From Siphonodentalium dalli (lineage: Eukaryota; Mollusca; Scaphopoda; Gadilida; Siphonodentaliidae), in contig CP136066.1 in NCBI GenBank assembly GCA_032622095.1, positions 91,471,319 to 91,535,318 on the forward strand: a stretch of 64,000 bases of DNA. Direction: 5' to 3'. Shown one piece after another: positions 36,124 to 47,983 of this stretch. Every line of letters begins with the position of its first letter. Within the stretch, counting starts at the first letter, position 1. A program made the position numbers and the translations under genes. Under the pieces are notes generated by a model. It did no database searches. It was not told where the DNA came from and saw nothing but the letters and a program-made list of their open reading frames with translations.

Positions 36124-37125
36124 TTAGTGTTGAAACTATTAGTCGACGTCGACAAATTGTTCACCAAAAGTCGACTCCAGAATCCCAAGTCGATTAGTTG
36201 CATTAAATTGAGCACACACTATGTTTTAACAAAACAATGGTAGAATACAATATACCAACAACGATAACGACAGTGTTAAAAGATATAAAATAAAAGCCGC
36301 GCTATTTAGTAGAATTATTTAAACAAACACCAGTTATGAAATCAACAATGTGGCTATTTAACCCTTTCAGTGCCAAGTCCGATTTTTGTAGCTCTTTAGA
36401 GCTCTTTCCATCAATGTATCACATTATTATAATCAATAAATTTGAAAAATGATCAAGGAAATATGGGTTGATACAAAAATCGGACTTGGCACTGAAAGGG
36501 TTAAATATACATTGTTGCACGATGGCCGATCAAAGATAACTGTACCGGCTACCGCGGCGCGCTTTGAAACCTTTGGTGTTCTTTCAATTTTTGTCACATC
36601 ACGTCACATGCAGATATGGTGGACACAGTGTGGAATTAATTCAGTATGAGACTATGAGTAGGGACTAATGTGTCCTGATATGGTATGATGAATGTTTATA
36701 ATAATACAACATTAAACAAGAAATAGATACAAAATTAAATGCAAACCAAGACACCGGGTATTAATTAGCTGGCTACAAATTTAGTATCACCGGTTTTTGA
36801 GAGCACCGCTTCTGAGTCTCGACGTAACTACCGCGAAAAAATTGGAACTTGTTAAATAGCAGTTATCTCGCAGTGATTTACTTCAATTTTAAAATGATAT
36901 CAAATAAATTTCTAATATATTTTATGACCTACTAAAAGGTAGATACTTACTACCTTTGTTGACAATGTTGGGTAGATCAAAAGATATTATCATTAGGCAA
37001 ATTTCTGGGGGTTTTTTTTAGTACTCAATAGCCATATATTAAAAGGGGTATTTTCCGTGGGAATGGGGGTTGTTGATTAATCGACTTCGACTCTATTTTT
37101 GACTGTCGATTTTTCAACTACGAAA
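36124..37125. mobile_element. hAT-like remnant (tentative)
   Basis: The left end is 'tagtgttgaaactattagtc' and the right end is 'gtcgatttttcaacta'. The inverted ends are imperfect, with subterminal GTCGAC motifs. No clean 8-bp target duplication was found. A TTAA element is inserted in it. Confidence 0.4.
36362..36500. mobile_element. TTAA-flanked element with 26-bp perfect inverted repeats
   Basis: 139 bp between TTAA at 36358-36361 and 36501-36504. The ends match for 26 bases, starting CCCTTTCAGTGCCAAGTCCG. It is the cleanest TTAA element in the window. It lies within the hAT-like remnant 36124-37125. Confidence 0.88.
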
Positions 37126-38033
37126 AATCCTAGACATTTCAACATTAATGTCTTTGCATCCTACGAAGATTGAAAAGGATGTTTTTTCTTTCCTGTGTCC
37201 ATCTTTGTTCAGATGTAACCCTGTGGATGACCCACCCACATCACCCAACCCCCAACCCCCCAGTGCCTGTCCAATTTGGACCCATTGTTCAAGATAATTG
37301 TATAGAAATTTGCCTATATATAATATACCAACTAATGTGCCCGACTTTGTCCGGGCTATTTAGGGATTTCTTTGTGATCGCCTCCATCTGGGAACTATTG
37401 TTCGATCGGTCCAGAAACATGCCTATATGAGCGAGGTCGAGGTCAAGGACACGGTCGCACATGAAATTGGATCCGCCCGTATTGTTACCGGGATCAAAGT
37501 AGGCCTACATACCAAATTTTGAGTCGGACCGGTCGAGCAGTTGTCGGGTCTATAAGACACATACAGACAGACAGAACTTCCAAAATATATCATTAAATGA
37601 CTATATAGTACTAGTTGTTCAACTTTGTCAATCAAAATATTAGGTTATTTCTAAAACTTTGAGTTATTAACAACTGGGCATATCAAATATCTTTAATGGA
37701 CTATTATCTTCGGGGACTTTTAAAAAGTTTATTAAAAATTATAAAGAAATCAGTTTTCCCACCAGCCTTATTGTGATGAGAATCTAGTATTTTGTGTGTT
37801 GAGGCTTAAATACAGTAATGCCCTAAATAATCGACTCCTTAACCACAGCAGAATTATGCCAATTCATCGGAAAGCTCTCAATGAGAGCTTTCCGATGAAT
37901 GGCAACAAGCCGTATTTCTGACTAAATGCTGAAAAATTATCCATAATTCTGCTGTGGTTAAGGAGTCGATTGTTTAGGGCATTAAAATAGTTTTGATAGA
38001 AGCCAATATCACTGAACACCCAGAGCTCTAATC

Positions 38034-39385
38034 TAGTGCTGAAACGGTTAACCTATTTTTGTAGCCGGTTAACCGCGACGTGTAACCGGATCATAACCGG
38101 TTATCCGCTATTTTCAACCTATGACTTTATACTGATTATTTATACTATAATTTGTACCCATATATCAGCATAATTTGATTTATTAACTGTATGGCAAACT
38201 CGCGTAATGATTACACAGACAGAGCTTGTATTAAACGAATGTAAATCACCAAACACGAACGTCACAAAGCCACGTGTTGACAACTTGGCAGATGACACAG
38301 TGAACTAAAACTCGCAGTGTTTATAAATAGACGTGTCATGCTTGACCTATTTGTACTGCAGTTGCGACTGCTACCTGACTTGTTATCGTTCTCATTTTGG
38401 GAAGAATATTGTGTGACCTATATACATGTTCATACATGCAAATATCGACAGTTTTGTATTGCCATTATAGCGATTGCGGGACTGGCCGATTATTAAGTCA
38501 TGTGACTCAGGTATTCTAACCGCTGGGTGTTCTTTGGCGATTTGAGATAGATAGGATGACTGACGACCGATAAACACAATTATGAAGTTTGTGAACTTTA
38601 TGTAGCTAACAAATGAAAATTTAAAAAAACAGCTGAAAACCTGCTAAAAACACTGTTTTCTGTTAGAAGACAATCAAATGCTGAGAATTAGTCATTAGGA
38701 TGCAAATAAGTCCGACTGCAGGGGAACACCATTTTGATTTGAGTTCATTTGAATTTCATCAACTGAGATTACTCAAACTCAGTAATGTTAGAAGTATATA
38801 GACCGAGCGTATGTAAATAGGGTTGGTTCTCAGATTTTGCATTCTGCCAATTTCTCTTTGAAATGTGCCCAGACATCTGATTTACTAATATCTTGGGTAT
38901 CCATGATACTATCTACAAGTAGTCAGTCGGAGAGTAGATGTCAAATGACCACGCCGTATACTGCAGTGAAAACGATTGTATTGATCTTTGCCGATGACCC
39001 AGTGGCGTCAGTGCATATGTTTTACCAGACATCGGAACATCAAAGTCAAAGATGACGTCATGCATCTCTGATGTTTACCGGCTAATGCCAGACTATGTAA
39101 TCTGCCATTCATGGAAGACTTGATCTGGCACCAGATTTTGACTTTTAATATGCGTAATTTCGAATGTATACCCCCTGAGTGATAACGTTTGTAGCAAAAT
39201 TGATATACCCGTGTTTAAAAGCTACTGTTATCAGTCTATGCCGATTAAGGACCTGAATACGTTAGTTTTTATCAGTGGCATTGCATGTGTGTAATACATA
39301 GCGGTTAACCGGTTGATCGTAGTTCAACCGGTTGCCGACGGTAGCCGGTTGTCAACCGGATATCCGGATATCCGTTTCAGCACTA
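38034..39385. mobile_element. Non-autonomous hAT-type element with 8-bp target duplication
   Basis: 1,352 bp. Terminal inverted repeats TAGTGCTGAAACGG are perfect over 14 bp. The flanks are CTCTAATC at 38026-38033 and again at 39386-39393, an exact 8-bp duplication as made by hAT transposases. Subterminal regions carry many 'ccggtt' motifs. The interior has no transposase frame. Confidence 0.92.
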
Positions 39386-39708
39386 CTCTAATCACAAAGA
39401 GCTTCAAGTTTCAATGGAAGCCATTCAAAGGAACAGTCCTTCCATGAGATGAAAACCGTCTACGAGATGAAACTCGTCTTTGTGAAGACTCACTAGTTTC
39501 TAGCCATGGGTTTATCCTGAGAGCCACCAGCATATTGCTCTTATGATTAAAAGACTTTACACTAATCTCCATAGAAAAAGTTACGATGCTTTTTGATGAT
39601 ACAAAAAAAGAAAAGAAAAATCGATTGAAGTTTAAGCCGCCTGTAATTTTTGTCTTAGTCAGAGCAATGGGGCATGCAGGATCTCCTCCAGCCCCTCCAC
39701 GCGCTTAA

Positions 39709-39810
39709 CCCTTTCAAGACGTGCAGCATTAAAGATCCTGTGCCAGTACATTCTCAAATATAAAAATGCATTGGCACAGGGTTTTTGCTAAATTTCAGAT
39801 CATGGAAGGG
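39709..39810. mobile_element. Minimal TTAA-flanked family B element
   Basis: 102 bp between TTAA at 39705-39708 and 39811-39814. One reduced hairpin. Confidence 0.7.
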
Positions 39811-41639
39811 TTAACTGCATGAAGCCTGTAAAAATGCAAAATTTACATTGAGGAAAAGTGCTGTTATGACGGTTGTGCCTCCCTTGTCCTTCCATGATAT
39901 GTTCGACACAAGCCTGAGTTTAGTGTGCCTGTCATTTGCAGAATGAGGTCCCCAGAGGGTGAATTTAGTGACACTATCCCGCATAGTGGGCTAGCATCAC
40001 TAAATTTACCCCGTGGGGAACTCATTCTTCTTAGGCCTCATCTGCTATGGGAGACAAAGACTCATATTGAAGTTCCCAAATGGTGAATATTGTGATGTGC
40101 ACCCATTGGGAACCTCGATTATGCAATGTGTCGTCTGCCAATTTGGGGATATAGAGAAACTAAACTAAAAAAGAAAAAAATTCTATGTGAAGAAGTTTCT
40201 ATAGAAATTTGATAATAAAGAAACTTTCCAGAGAAGATGAAGCCATGCATAATGAGGTCCCCAGAGGGTGAGTTTGGTGATACAAGCCTGCTATGTGGGA
40301 TACCATCACTAAATTCACCCTCTGGGGACCTCATTCTGCAGATGACAGGCACACTAAACTCAGGATTGGTTCCGCCAGTCCTTGTTTCATTACATAATCC
40401 TGGAAATAAGTATCCGTTCACTATCAATGAACAGCTGAAGCCCAAATAACCGATGAATGTTTGTTTGAAAACAAAAACATCGTACATATCTGTTTTATCC
40501 CATCGCAGCGCTCATTATTGTACCGCTAGTTAATTAAAATGTGCTTTATATATGAGATCAAGTGACTGTATTTGGCACTTCGATACCAGTACCGCGAGGG
40601 CAGTTGCAAGTTTTAACGAATGCACGTGCCGTGTGCCTCGATATTTTATTTCGCTTTCAATACGGCGAAACAATTAGCTGAATTGAATTATTTCTTAATT
40701 AGAGAAATTTTATCAAAGTTCAACTTGAATATTATTTTTGTTTAATGCCTTTGTACCATAAAACATGGTATATATATACTTCACGAAAATTTATTTGAGA
40801 GAAATAAATTTGGTAAAGATGCATAATCTGATTATTAAAGCGCATCTCAATTACTATTTATTTGGATTCGGTGGTAAAAAATATTTGATTTGAGTCGAGG
40901 AACAAACCTATCAAAGCTCAATATTTCAAATCTATAATTTTGCACCATAGAAAATTATTAGTGGCCCAGTAAAACTTTGACGAGTCGATGGTTTCGGACC
41001 AAATTGCGGATGAAGATGAATAACTCTAAAATTAAAAGGCTTTGTGTTGATAATAAGGCTAAATTTCGTCGAAGAACATGTTGATGAATAACACGTTTCA
41101 GGCAATTTTATACTATAGTTGACTGTGGTTTGCATCATTTTTGGGCAATTACTCCATTCTGAAAATTGAAGCGGCATTTCTAAAAATGCTGTTGTTGTTG
41201 TTAGAATATGATGATATGGGGACCATCGAATCGGATTGCGTACCTTTAATAACTGGCACAAACCAATTGGTACCTGTCATTTTGTCAAGCACTATAACTT
41301 AAGTTATTTACAGGCATGACAGTATGAAAATTGCTGTACTTTCTTGATAACAATATCCAAGAAATCTTTTTGGGGAAACCTGTTTATTTGTTTCATCATC
41401 ATCATCATCGTCATCATTCTAAGTTTATCGCTCAAAGTATAGTATAGATTTAGACCCACAGATCGCCTGCATGGATTTGTAGTCGAATCAGACGTAGAAC
41501 CACTTTTCCTTCGTCTATCTCTGATAAAAAATAAGACGCAGTTTCCTTGAAATTCCATCATCTCCAAAAAACATTGGTCTGATGCTGACTGAGATAAAGT
41601 GACATGATTCCTTTCCTAGGCTTCACATGGACAAATATA

Positions 41640-41930
41640 TACATGCATTAAATAAATTTAGACATCAAATCTTGCAGTGTATTTCAGCGGGTCCTTAGGC
41701 GGATGAGCAAATTGGACGATATAAGTCTTGAGGGCCAATTTAAATTCCAAAATATCTTGTGCAGTTTTGATAGAAATGGCTAGTTGGTTCCAAAGAAATG
41801 GCCCAGCTACCGAAAATGCCCGATCGCCGCACATTTTGAGGTCACCGGGGTTCAGTACAAGATTGCACACATTTCCAGACCTTAGAGGATAGGCCGGTTC
41901 ATATTGTGCCACCAATTCAGCTTCAATTCA
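41640..41930 (-). pseudogene. 5'-truncated CR1-like LINE, reverse-transcriptase C-terminus
   Basis: On the - strand, 41915-41658 encodes about 85 residues including CGDRAFSVAGPFLWNQL and EFKLALKTYI. This is the conserved C-terminal signature (GDRAFSVAxPxLWNxLP...F) of CR1/Rex/Jockey-type ORF2 proteins. Nothing of the catalytic domain remains, as is usual for 5'-truncated LINE copies. It is a different clade from the LINE at 2478-10378. Confidence 0.82.
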
Positions 41931-42388
41931 ACCCCTGTCCAAGCTTGTATTCCTTGTATTTCTTGTGTTCCTCATATCGGTGTGTTTACATCGGATGAAT
42001 ATACAATGAGATATTGATCTTTATTAATGATAATGATTTTTCATTACTCCTGGCGTTATGAGTTTTGATTTAACATACAACGTTATACAAATTCAGCATT
42101 ATTCAAGCTTCCAATTTTCTTAAATTTCTTAAGCATTTTGTTGCATTTTAGCATGTTTAAATCATTCCTGTCTTCCACTGCTATTATTCACTAATAATGA
42201 GCGATGGGTATTCTTTGAATATCGTGTTTTGATGCGCTTGATTGAATAATGATTGAGCTAAATTGGAATGGTCACTGACAAAGAATGGTCAAATGGTCAA
42301 AGTCAAATGCAATAGCATGAAACGCAAGTGTTCAACTCAAGCTCAAAGCCGTGACATCACATGCCAAGTATGGCCGGGACTATATGTA

Positions 42389-42524
42389 CAGTAATGCCCT
42401 AAATAATCGACTCCTTAACCGCAGCAGAATTATGGGTAATTTTTCAGGATTTAGTCGGAAATATCCTGAAAAATTACACATAATTCTGCCGTGGTTAAGG
42501 AGTTGATTATTTAGGGCATTACTG
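42389..42524. mobile_element. Shortened family A palindrome
   Basis: 136 bp, starting after TA with CAGTAATGCCC and ending GGGCATTACTG. The centre of the palindrome is deleted compared with the 213-bp copies. Confidence 0.78.
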
Positions 42525-43185
42525 CATGTAGTGCCAATGTGTAGTGACACTACAGTACTGTCGACCATCTCATGGATGAGCTCTACATGGAATAGCAGTA
42601 CAGCTCTCAGCCAATCAGAAGGCGGGAAAGTCATATGAGATACAATATTCATACATTGTGGACTAGCTGTTATCAGGGAGAAATCACAAAGGTTGAAGTT
42701 CAATTTACGCTCCCTCTAGGCTGGTCCCTAGCAAGCCATGAAATAGTGACGTCGCAAAAATCTATGTCTTATTTAGCAGTATTAAAGATAGTCTCGTACC
42801 TGGCTCAGATGCTCTGCTCACTGTCCCGTGCAAGTTCACGACGTAACGCTTCCACCGGAGCATTACACCTTAGCATAGAGGAGGCTGAGTGCTAAGAACG
42901 AGTCCATGCAGCAGTGAGATAGAGTTACGACATGTCGTTAAACCATATTACTCTGATTTGTGATGTCGTAAAATGATATTACTTGGATTTGTGATGTAGT
43001 AAAATGATATTACTCAGTTTAAGGGCAATTTGAAGCGATATCCACCTAGTCCAATAACAAGCAGTTCTGGGCAAAAACGTCATATCTAATTATAAATAAC
43101 CATACATATTCCATGTTCCAAAAGCTGTGGTATGCCCGAATGTTAGAACAATAATCGTTGTACGTTGATACCTTCTACCTTTCAG

Positions 43186-43260
43186 ATCTTCTCACGGGAT
43201 CAGACACACTCCTCAATTTTAACTGCATTATGTTAGGATCCGTAGAGTCCGTTATGGCCG
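43186..43260 (+). CDS. NRXN: Candidate neurexin cassette exon E4 in LNS4 (SS4-like position)
   Basis: A 75-bp stretch with a strong pyrimidine-rich acceptor (ccttctacctttcag|at) and donor gccg|gtaatg. It is open in the only frame compatible with E3 and E5 (phase 1 to phase 1) and encodes 25 residues including LLNFNCIMLGSVESV. Because 75 is divisible by three and both E4 and E5 begin with bases at, exon skipping also keeps the frame and the junctional Asp. Without E4, E3 and E5 give an LNS4 of normal length when aligned with vertebrate LNS4. E4 would therefore be an insertion between the SIDG strand and the LTFDHLEVG strand, where LNS6 carries splice site 4. It contains one unpaired cysteine. 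It could also be a chance match in a 20-kb interval; transcript data would decide. Confidence 0.55.
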
Positions 43261-43322
43261 GTAATGTTTCTTATTCACCCTAGAACGTGTTTTGTCTTCT
43301 GTGCTCCTCTCATCTGTCTTAA

Positions 43323-43768
43323 CCCTTTCTTTACTGAATGGATTCTCCCATTCAGTTATAAAAGTTTACATTGGAATGGTCTACTATTCATATGGAGGGA
43401 TGTTCTGGAAATATAAGCAGATGATTGATAATACAAGTTGAGAAGGATTCCTTATTCTTTGTTCAGGAAATAGTGAAGAAAAATTTTGATTAATTGGTAG
43501 GAAATGTTCACATAATACTTTAAACATGTCTGTTTGTTGAATTTATTATCTGAAAACTTCCTACGGGAACTTCTCAATGCGTATTACATGTAATGCCCTA
43601 AATAATCGACTCCTTAACCACAGCAGAATTATGGGTAACTTTTCAGGATTTAATCGGAAATATGGCAACAAGCCATATTTCCGACTAAATCCTGAAAAGT
43701 TACCCATAATTCTGCTGTGGTTAAGGAGTCGATTATTTAGGGCATTACTGTACATAGTAAAGAAAGGG
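43323..43768. mobile_element. TTAA-flanked family C element with nested family A palindrome
   Basis: TTAA at 43319-43322 and 43769-43772. The outer element reads 'ccctttctttactgaatgg' to 'catagtaaagaaaggg'. A family A palindrome (43587-43750, TA on both sides) is inserted near its right end. The outer element starts only 60 bp after the donor of candidate exon E4. Confidence 0.82.
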
Positions 43769-44398
43769 TTAACTGCCATAAGTTGAATTGTCTGTAAAGT
43801 TTGTAGAATGTGAGATTTTAGGTTCATTTTGTTGTGTGTTTGTATTCATTTTGGCATGTTGTCTCAGAATGATTTGGTATTTATGTTAGAAATGATTCTG
43901 CTTTTAGGTCAAAAGATGAGGTTCCCGCCACTGGACATTCGATTTGAAGTGAATTCATGCTAAATGTAAAAAAATTCTACACCACATGCTTCACAGTTTA
44001 GTCAGCATGATCATAAACCAAACAATAAAAGTTTGAATTTTTTACAATATGGGGAAAGAGTTGTAGGAGGGGTTCATAAACCAGATGATTAAATTACTGT
44101 GGCCTTACCGTGATATTTTCTAACCCTCCATTAACAGGTGAGGAGACTGCTGCGACTTTCTGTAATATATAAATGAATATGCCCTTAAACTATTGGCATT
44201 ATCGTGGTTGACTAGATGAAAGATAACCACATATATATCATTTATTATGGTGAACGTGTGTCAGCGCAAAATGTCCTGGCTACTCAGTATGTTTTAATTT
44301 ATGTGACTGATCCGTTGTCTTGTTCTGTTCTGATTTTTATCTCTGTGAAGTTCATGACGTAAATAAAAACGTGACTTTCTTCTGATTTCAGTTATTAA

Positions 44399-44790
44399 CC
44401 CTTTACCCAACAAACCGACCAAAACCGGCCAAATAAAGCTTCAACAGCCTAAAATATCTTCGGTCTGTCTCAATAGAACCATACAAATATGGATATCATT
44501 GGAACCGGCTCCTTGACCACATTGTGATAGTTACAGTTATGCCCTGTGCCAATGCATTCTCTTATATATGCGAGTCGACCATAGGTCGCCTCGCATATAT
44601 AAGAGAATGCATTGGCCTAAAAAAATATTTTTTTAACACTTTTTACCATTTTTTCTTACATTCTTTAACAATTTTATAAGTTTTAATGTGTTAAGCCAAT
44701 GCATTTCTCTTATATATGCGAGGCGACCTATGGTCGACTCGCATATATAAGAGAATGCATTGGCACAGGGCCCTTCTGTTGGGTAAAGGG
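44399..44790. mobile_element. TTAA-flanked element (family T3) with two B hairpins
   Basis: TTAA at 44395-44398 and 44791-44794. The ends CCCTTTACCCAACA match as inverted repeats over 14 bp. Inside are two hairpin modules (about 44548-44617 and 44696-44764) in mirror arrangement around an AT-rich spacer. Confidence 0.82.
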
Positions 44791-45837
44791 TTAATTAAGT
44801 TTTGCAGTCTAATCAGTCTCAATGTAACGGTTTGTGACGATGATAATTTACTCATGATGTTTCCTATATTCACCTGCATCGAAAATGAATGGTTGAATCG
44901 GATAATTTCACTGAACTTTAAATTTATACGGCACTTTGGTTGGATGTGAAATGTTGCCCCCTGATTCGATTCGAGTTTGGATACAATGAAAAACATATTC
45001 GCAGGAGCCAACACAAAGGTGAAAAAACCAATGTTATTATATGCTCTCCATGCTGGGCTGTTGAAACACTCATAGCAATTTATCTTGCTGAACACAGGTC
45101 TATTAATTTAAATTGGCAGCTGAGCACAGAGCATAACTCTTCTATATAAATTCTATGTATTGACTCCCATTGGCAGAATCATTTATGTTTGTTTATCAGT
45201 GTGGGTTTACTCACAGGGTACAACCAATGTTTTTTTAAGTTACGACTACAATAGTTTATTCTTAATGTATTCAACCCTTTCATGACGGGAGCGGTGCTGG
45301 TGCAACATTAAATATCCTGCGCCAGTGCATTCTCTTATATATTCGAGTCCCGCATAGGGAGTCTCGCATATATAAGAGAATGCACTGGCTTACCACGGCA
45401 AGGTAAATAGTGTTAGGCCAATGTAATCTCTTATATATGCGAGGCTCCCTGTGGTAGACTCGCATATATAAGAGAATCTGTTGGCACAGGGTTTTCGCAA
45501 AATTTCTTCAATATATTCTTTCGAATTCACTGGTGAGTCATAACATGTCAATGAATTAGGGCAACTTTGCTGGTACGTGTCATTATGATTGTGGTGTTAG
45601 AAATGGTTGTGCTTCTAAAATCAAAACATAACTTTCATAATCATAATTCATCCTATGTTCGTCCTTCGATTCATCAGTGTAAATAAATTTCATTCTTTGA
45701 TTTCAACCCAAGACATGCATAAAGTGTCAATCATGTAGGGTTAATAACCTTGTTGTTTTCATAAGTTTTAATTCTCTTTGAGACAGTGGCCAGTATCATC
45801 GGCTGCCCGGGTTACGTCACAGAGACGCCAGAGCTAT

Positions 45838-46665
45838 TTATTTTAATGTTAATCATATCAGGGTCGATATTTCCATTTAATTTAATGTTAACCGTATCAG
45901 GGTCAATATTACTCATTATTTTAATGTTAAACATATCAAGGTAAAAATTACTATTTATTTATGTGCTAATAAAATCAGGGTCAATATTACCATATAATTT
46001 AATGTTAAACATATCAGGGTCAATATTACCCTTTATTTTAATGTTAATCATATCAGGGTCAATATTACATTTATTTTAATGTTAATCATATCAAGGTAAA
46101 AATTACTATTTATATGTTAATAATATCAGGGTCAATATTACCATATATTTTAATGTTACCGGTAATCGTATCGGGGTCAATATTACTATTCATTTTAATA
46201 TTAATCGTATCACGGTCAATATTACCATTTATTTTAATGTTAATCTTATCCGTGTTGATATTACCATTTATTTTAATGTTAATCATATCAGGGTCAATAT
46301 TACCATTTATTTTAATGTTAATCATATCAGGGTCAACATTACCCATTATTTTAGTGCTAACCATATCAAGGTAAAAATAACTATTTATTTAATGCTAATA
46401 ATATCAGGGTCAATATTACCATATAATTGAATGTTAAACATATCAGGGTCAATATTACCCTTTATTTTAATGTTATCATATCCGTGTCGATATTACCATT
46501 TATTTTAATGTTAATCATATCAAGGTAAAAAATTACTATTTATTTATATGTTAATAAAATCAGGTCAATATTACAATATATTTTAATGTTAATCGTATCA
46601 GGGTCAATATTACTATTCATTTTAATATTAATCGTATCAGGATCAATATTACCAATTATTATATG
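45838..46665. repeat. 39-bp minisatellite, first block
   Basis: About 20 copies of a unit containing 'taatcatatcagggtcaata' and 'ttaccatttattttaatgt'. Because 39 is 13 codons, both strands stay open over parts of the array and spell a 13-residue repeat. That is a by-product of the period. Confidence 0.92.
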
Positions 46666-46669
46666 ATCA

Positions 46670-47040
46670 TAAGTTTCTTTCCCAATTCCTATGTTAAAAC
46701 ATAACGAAAAAAATTGAGATATCTAATGATGTTCACCTCATTAATCAAACAAGAGGTTAATATCAGTTCTGAGTGACGTCAGATACTTCAGGGGTTAACA
46801 TAACTTATTATCAGACCTGAAAGTAGATAGCATTTTCCCAGTGACGTTCAACATCACAACGTCTTGTCCAATCAAAGCGCGTTTCATATAATAAAACAGT
46901 TATCGCATTGTTTCTTGGTTGACACGAGGAATTGTCAGCCCTTGGAAGTCAATATTCACCTCGGCCTACGGCCTTGGTGAATATTGATTTCCTCGTGGTT
47001 GACAATTCCTCGTGTCAACCTCGAAACAATGCGATAACTG
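46670..47040. repeat. Palindromic insert in the 39-bp minisatellite
   Basis: About 370 bp of different sequence splits the array. 46888-47045 is a long foldback: arms contain 'acagttatcgcattgtttc' and 'ggttgacacgaggaattgtc', centre 'cctcggcctacggcctt'. The array resumes at once on the right. Confidence 0.75.
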
Positions 47041-47240
47041 TATATTATTTTAATGTTATCATATCCGTGTCGATATTACCATTTATTTTAATGTTAATCA
47101 TATCCGGGACGATATTACCATTTATGTTAATCATATCAGGCTCAATATTACCATTTATTTTAATGTTCATCATATCAGGGTCAATATTACCATATATTTT
47201 AATGTTAATCATATTAGGGTCAATATTACCATTTATCATA
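47041..47240. repeat. 39-bp minisatellite, second block
   Basis: About five more copies of the same unit, ending where the - strand dispersed element (47237-47804) begins. Confidence 0.9.
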
Positions 47241-47804
47241 TGACTCAATCATTATTTACGTTGGAAAGTATGTCATAAATCAATTTCATGTGAACTACTA
47301 GTTCATATCACCTTCCGATAATTTGATTGGTTTGTTGACAAAAAGTGTGTTCTGATTGGCTGAATGGCAGCATGGGCCGAGCCGCATCTCTAACTAAATG
47401 CAGGTCAAATTCGTGCGCGTCAATCAACGCGATGCCGAAATTCTCGCAATTATAATCTTGAAATATATAGTTTTGGACATTGTTATACGATAAATAGAAT
47501 ATGTAATTCGTATTTATCTAATAAACATACGATATAATGTCACAAACTGAGAACAGAATAGCACACTATATCGCGTGCATATTATTTCTGCTAGTTCACC
47601 AGGTGTAATTGGGCTTCCGGTGCAACGAAGTGACGTCACATTAACCTTTTTCTGCCGATATCATATAGCTATTTAGTGATTTGTGTGCGTTTTGGACATC
47701 ATAATCAATTTATAGGTGTCATATGATAAATAGAATATGTAATTCGTGTTTCTCTCATATGATATTTATGCAACTCGTCACGAATTTTCAGTTTTCTCGA
47801 GCCT
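47237..47804 (-). mobile_element. Dispersed element, - copy
   Basis: Reverse complement of 20790-21351, cut off inside the foldback at 47804. It directly follows the 39-bp minisatellite. The + and - copies lie on opposite sides of exons E1-E4. Confidence 0.7.
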
Positions 47805-47983
47805 CTCTTCTTTTTTTTCTGCTTTTTTTTATTTTATTGAATGATAATGGAACATGATTATATTTACAATCCAGGAAAAATCTAAACAATGTATTAGTAA
47901 ACATTCACACTCCTTTTGCTCTGTCTTGCACTCTCTGCAGACATGCCAGCTTCCACGCATGACTCATAATGGAATCATAAATA

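Larger units (their letters stand above)
35114..43185 (+). other. NRXN: Neurexin intron E3-E4
   Basis: 8.1 kb. Contains a dispersed repeat (35205-35480, related to 51579-51800), a family C element (35774-36030), a hAT-like remnant (36124-37125) with a TTAA element inside, and family A palindromes (37813-37984, 42389-42524). It also holds the hAT-like element 38034-39385, a small B element (39709-39810), D elements (39915-40360), an inverted dispersed repeat (40860-41260) and a CR1-like fragment (41640-41930). 42525-43185 shows nothing recognisable. Confidence 0.65.

Noticed and set aside
37170-37430. Open frame of 86 codons
   Set aside because: No domain or splice-compatible role; the region resembles a dispersed repeat with 'gaccggtcgagcagttgtcg' and an AGACAGACAGA run.
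46110-46374. Open frames on both strands with 13-residue repeats
   Set aside because: A 39-bp minisatellite without stops stays open in a frame automatically; there is no start context, splice context or conserved domain.
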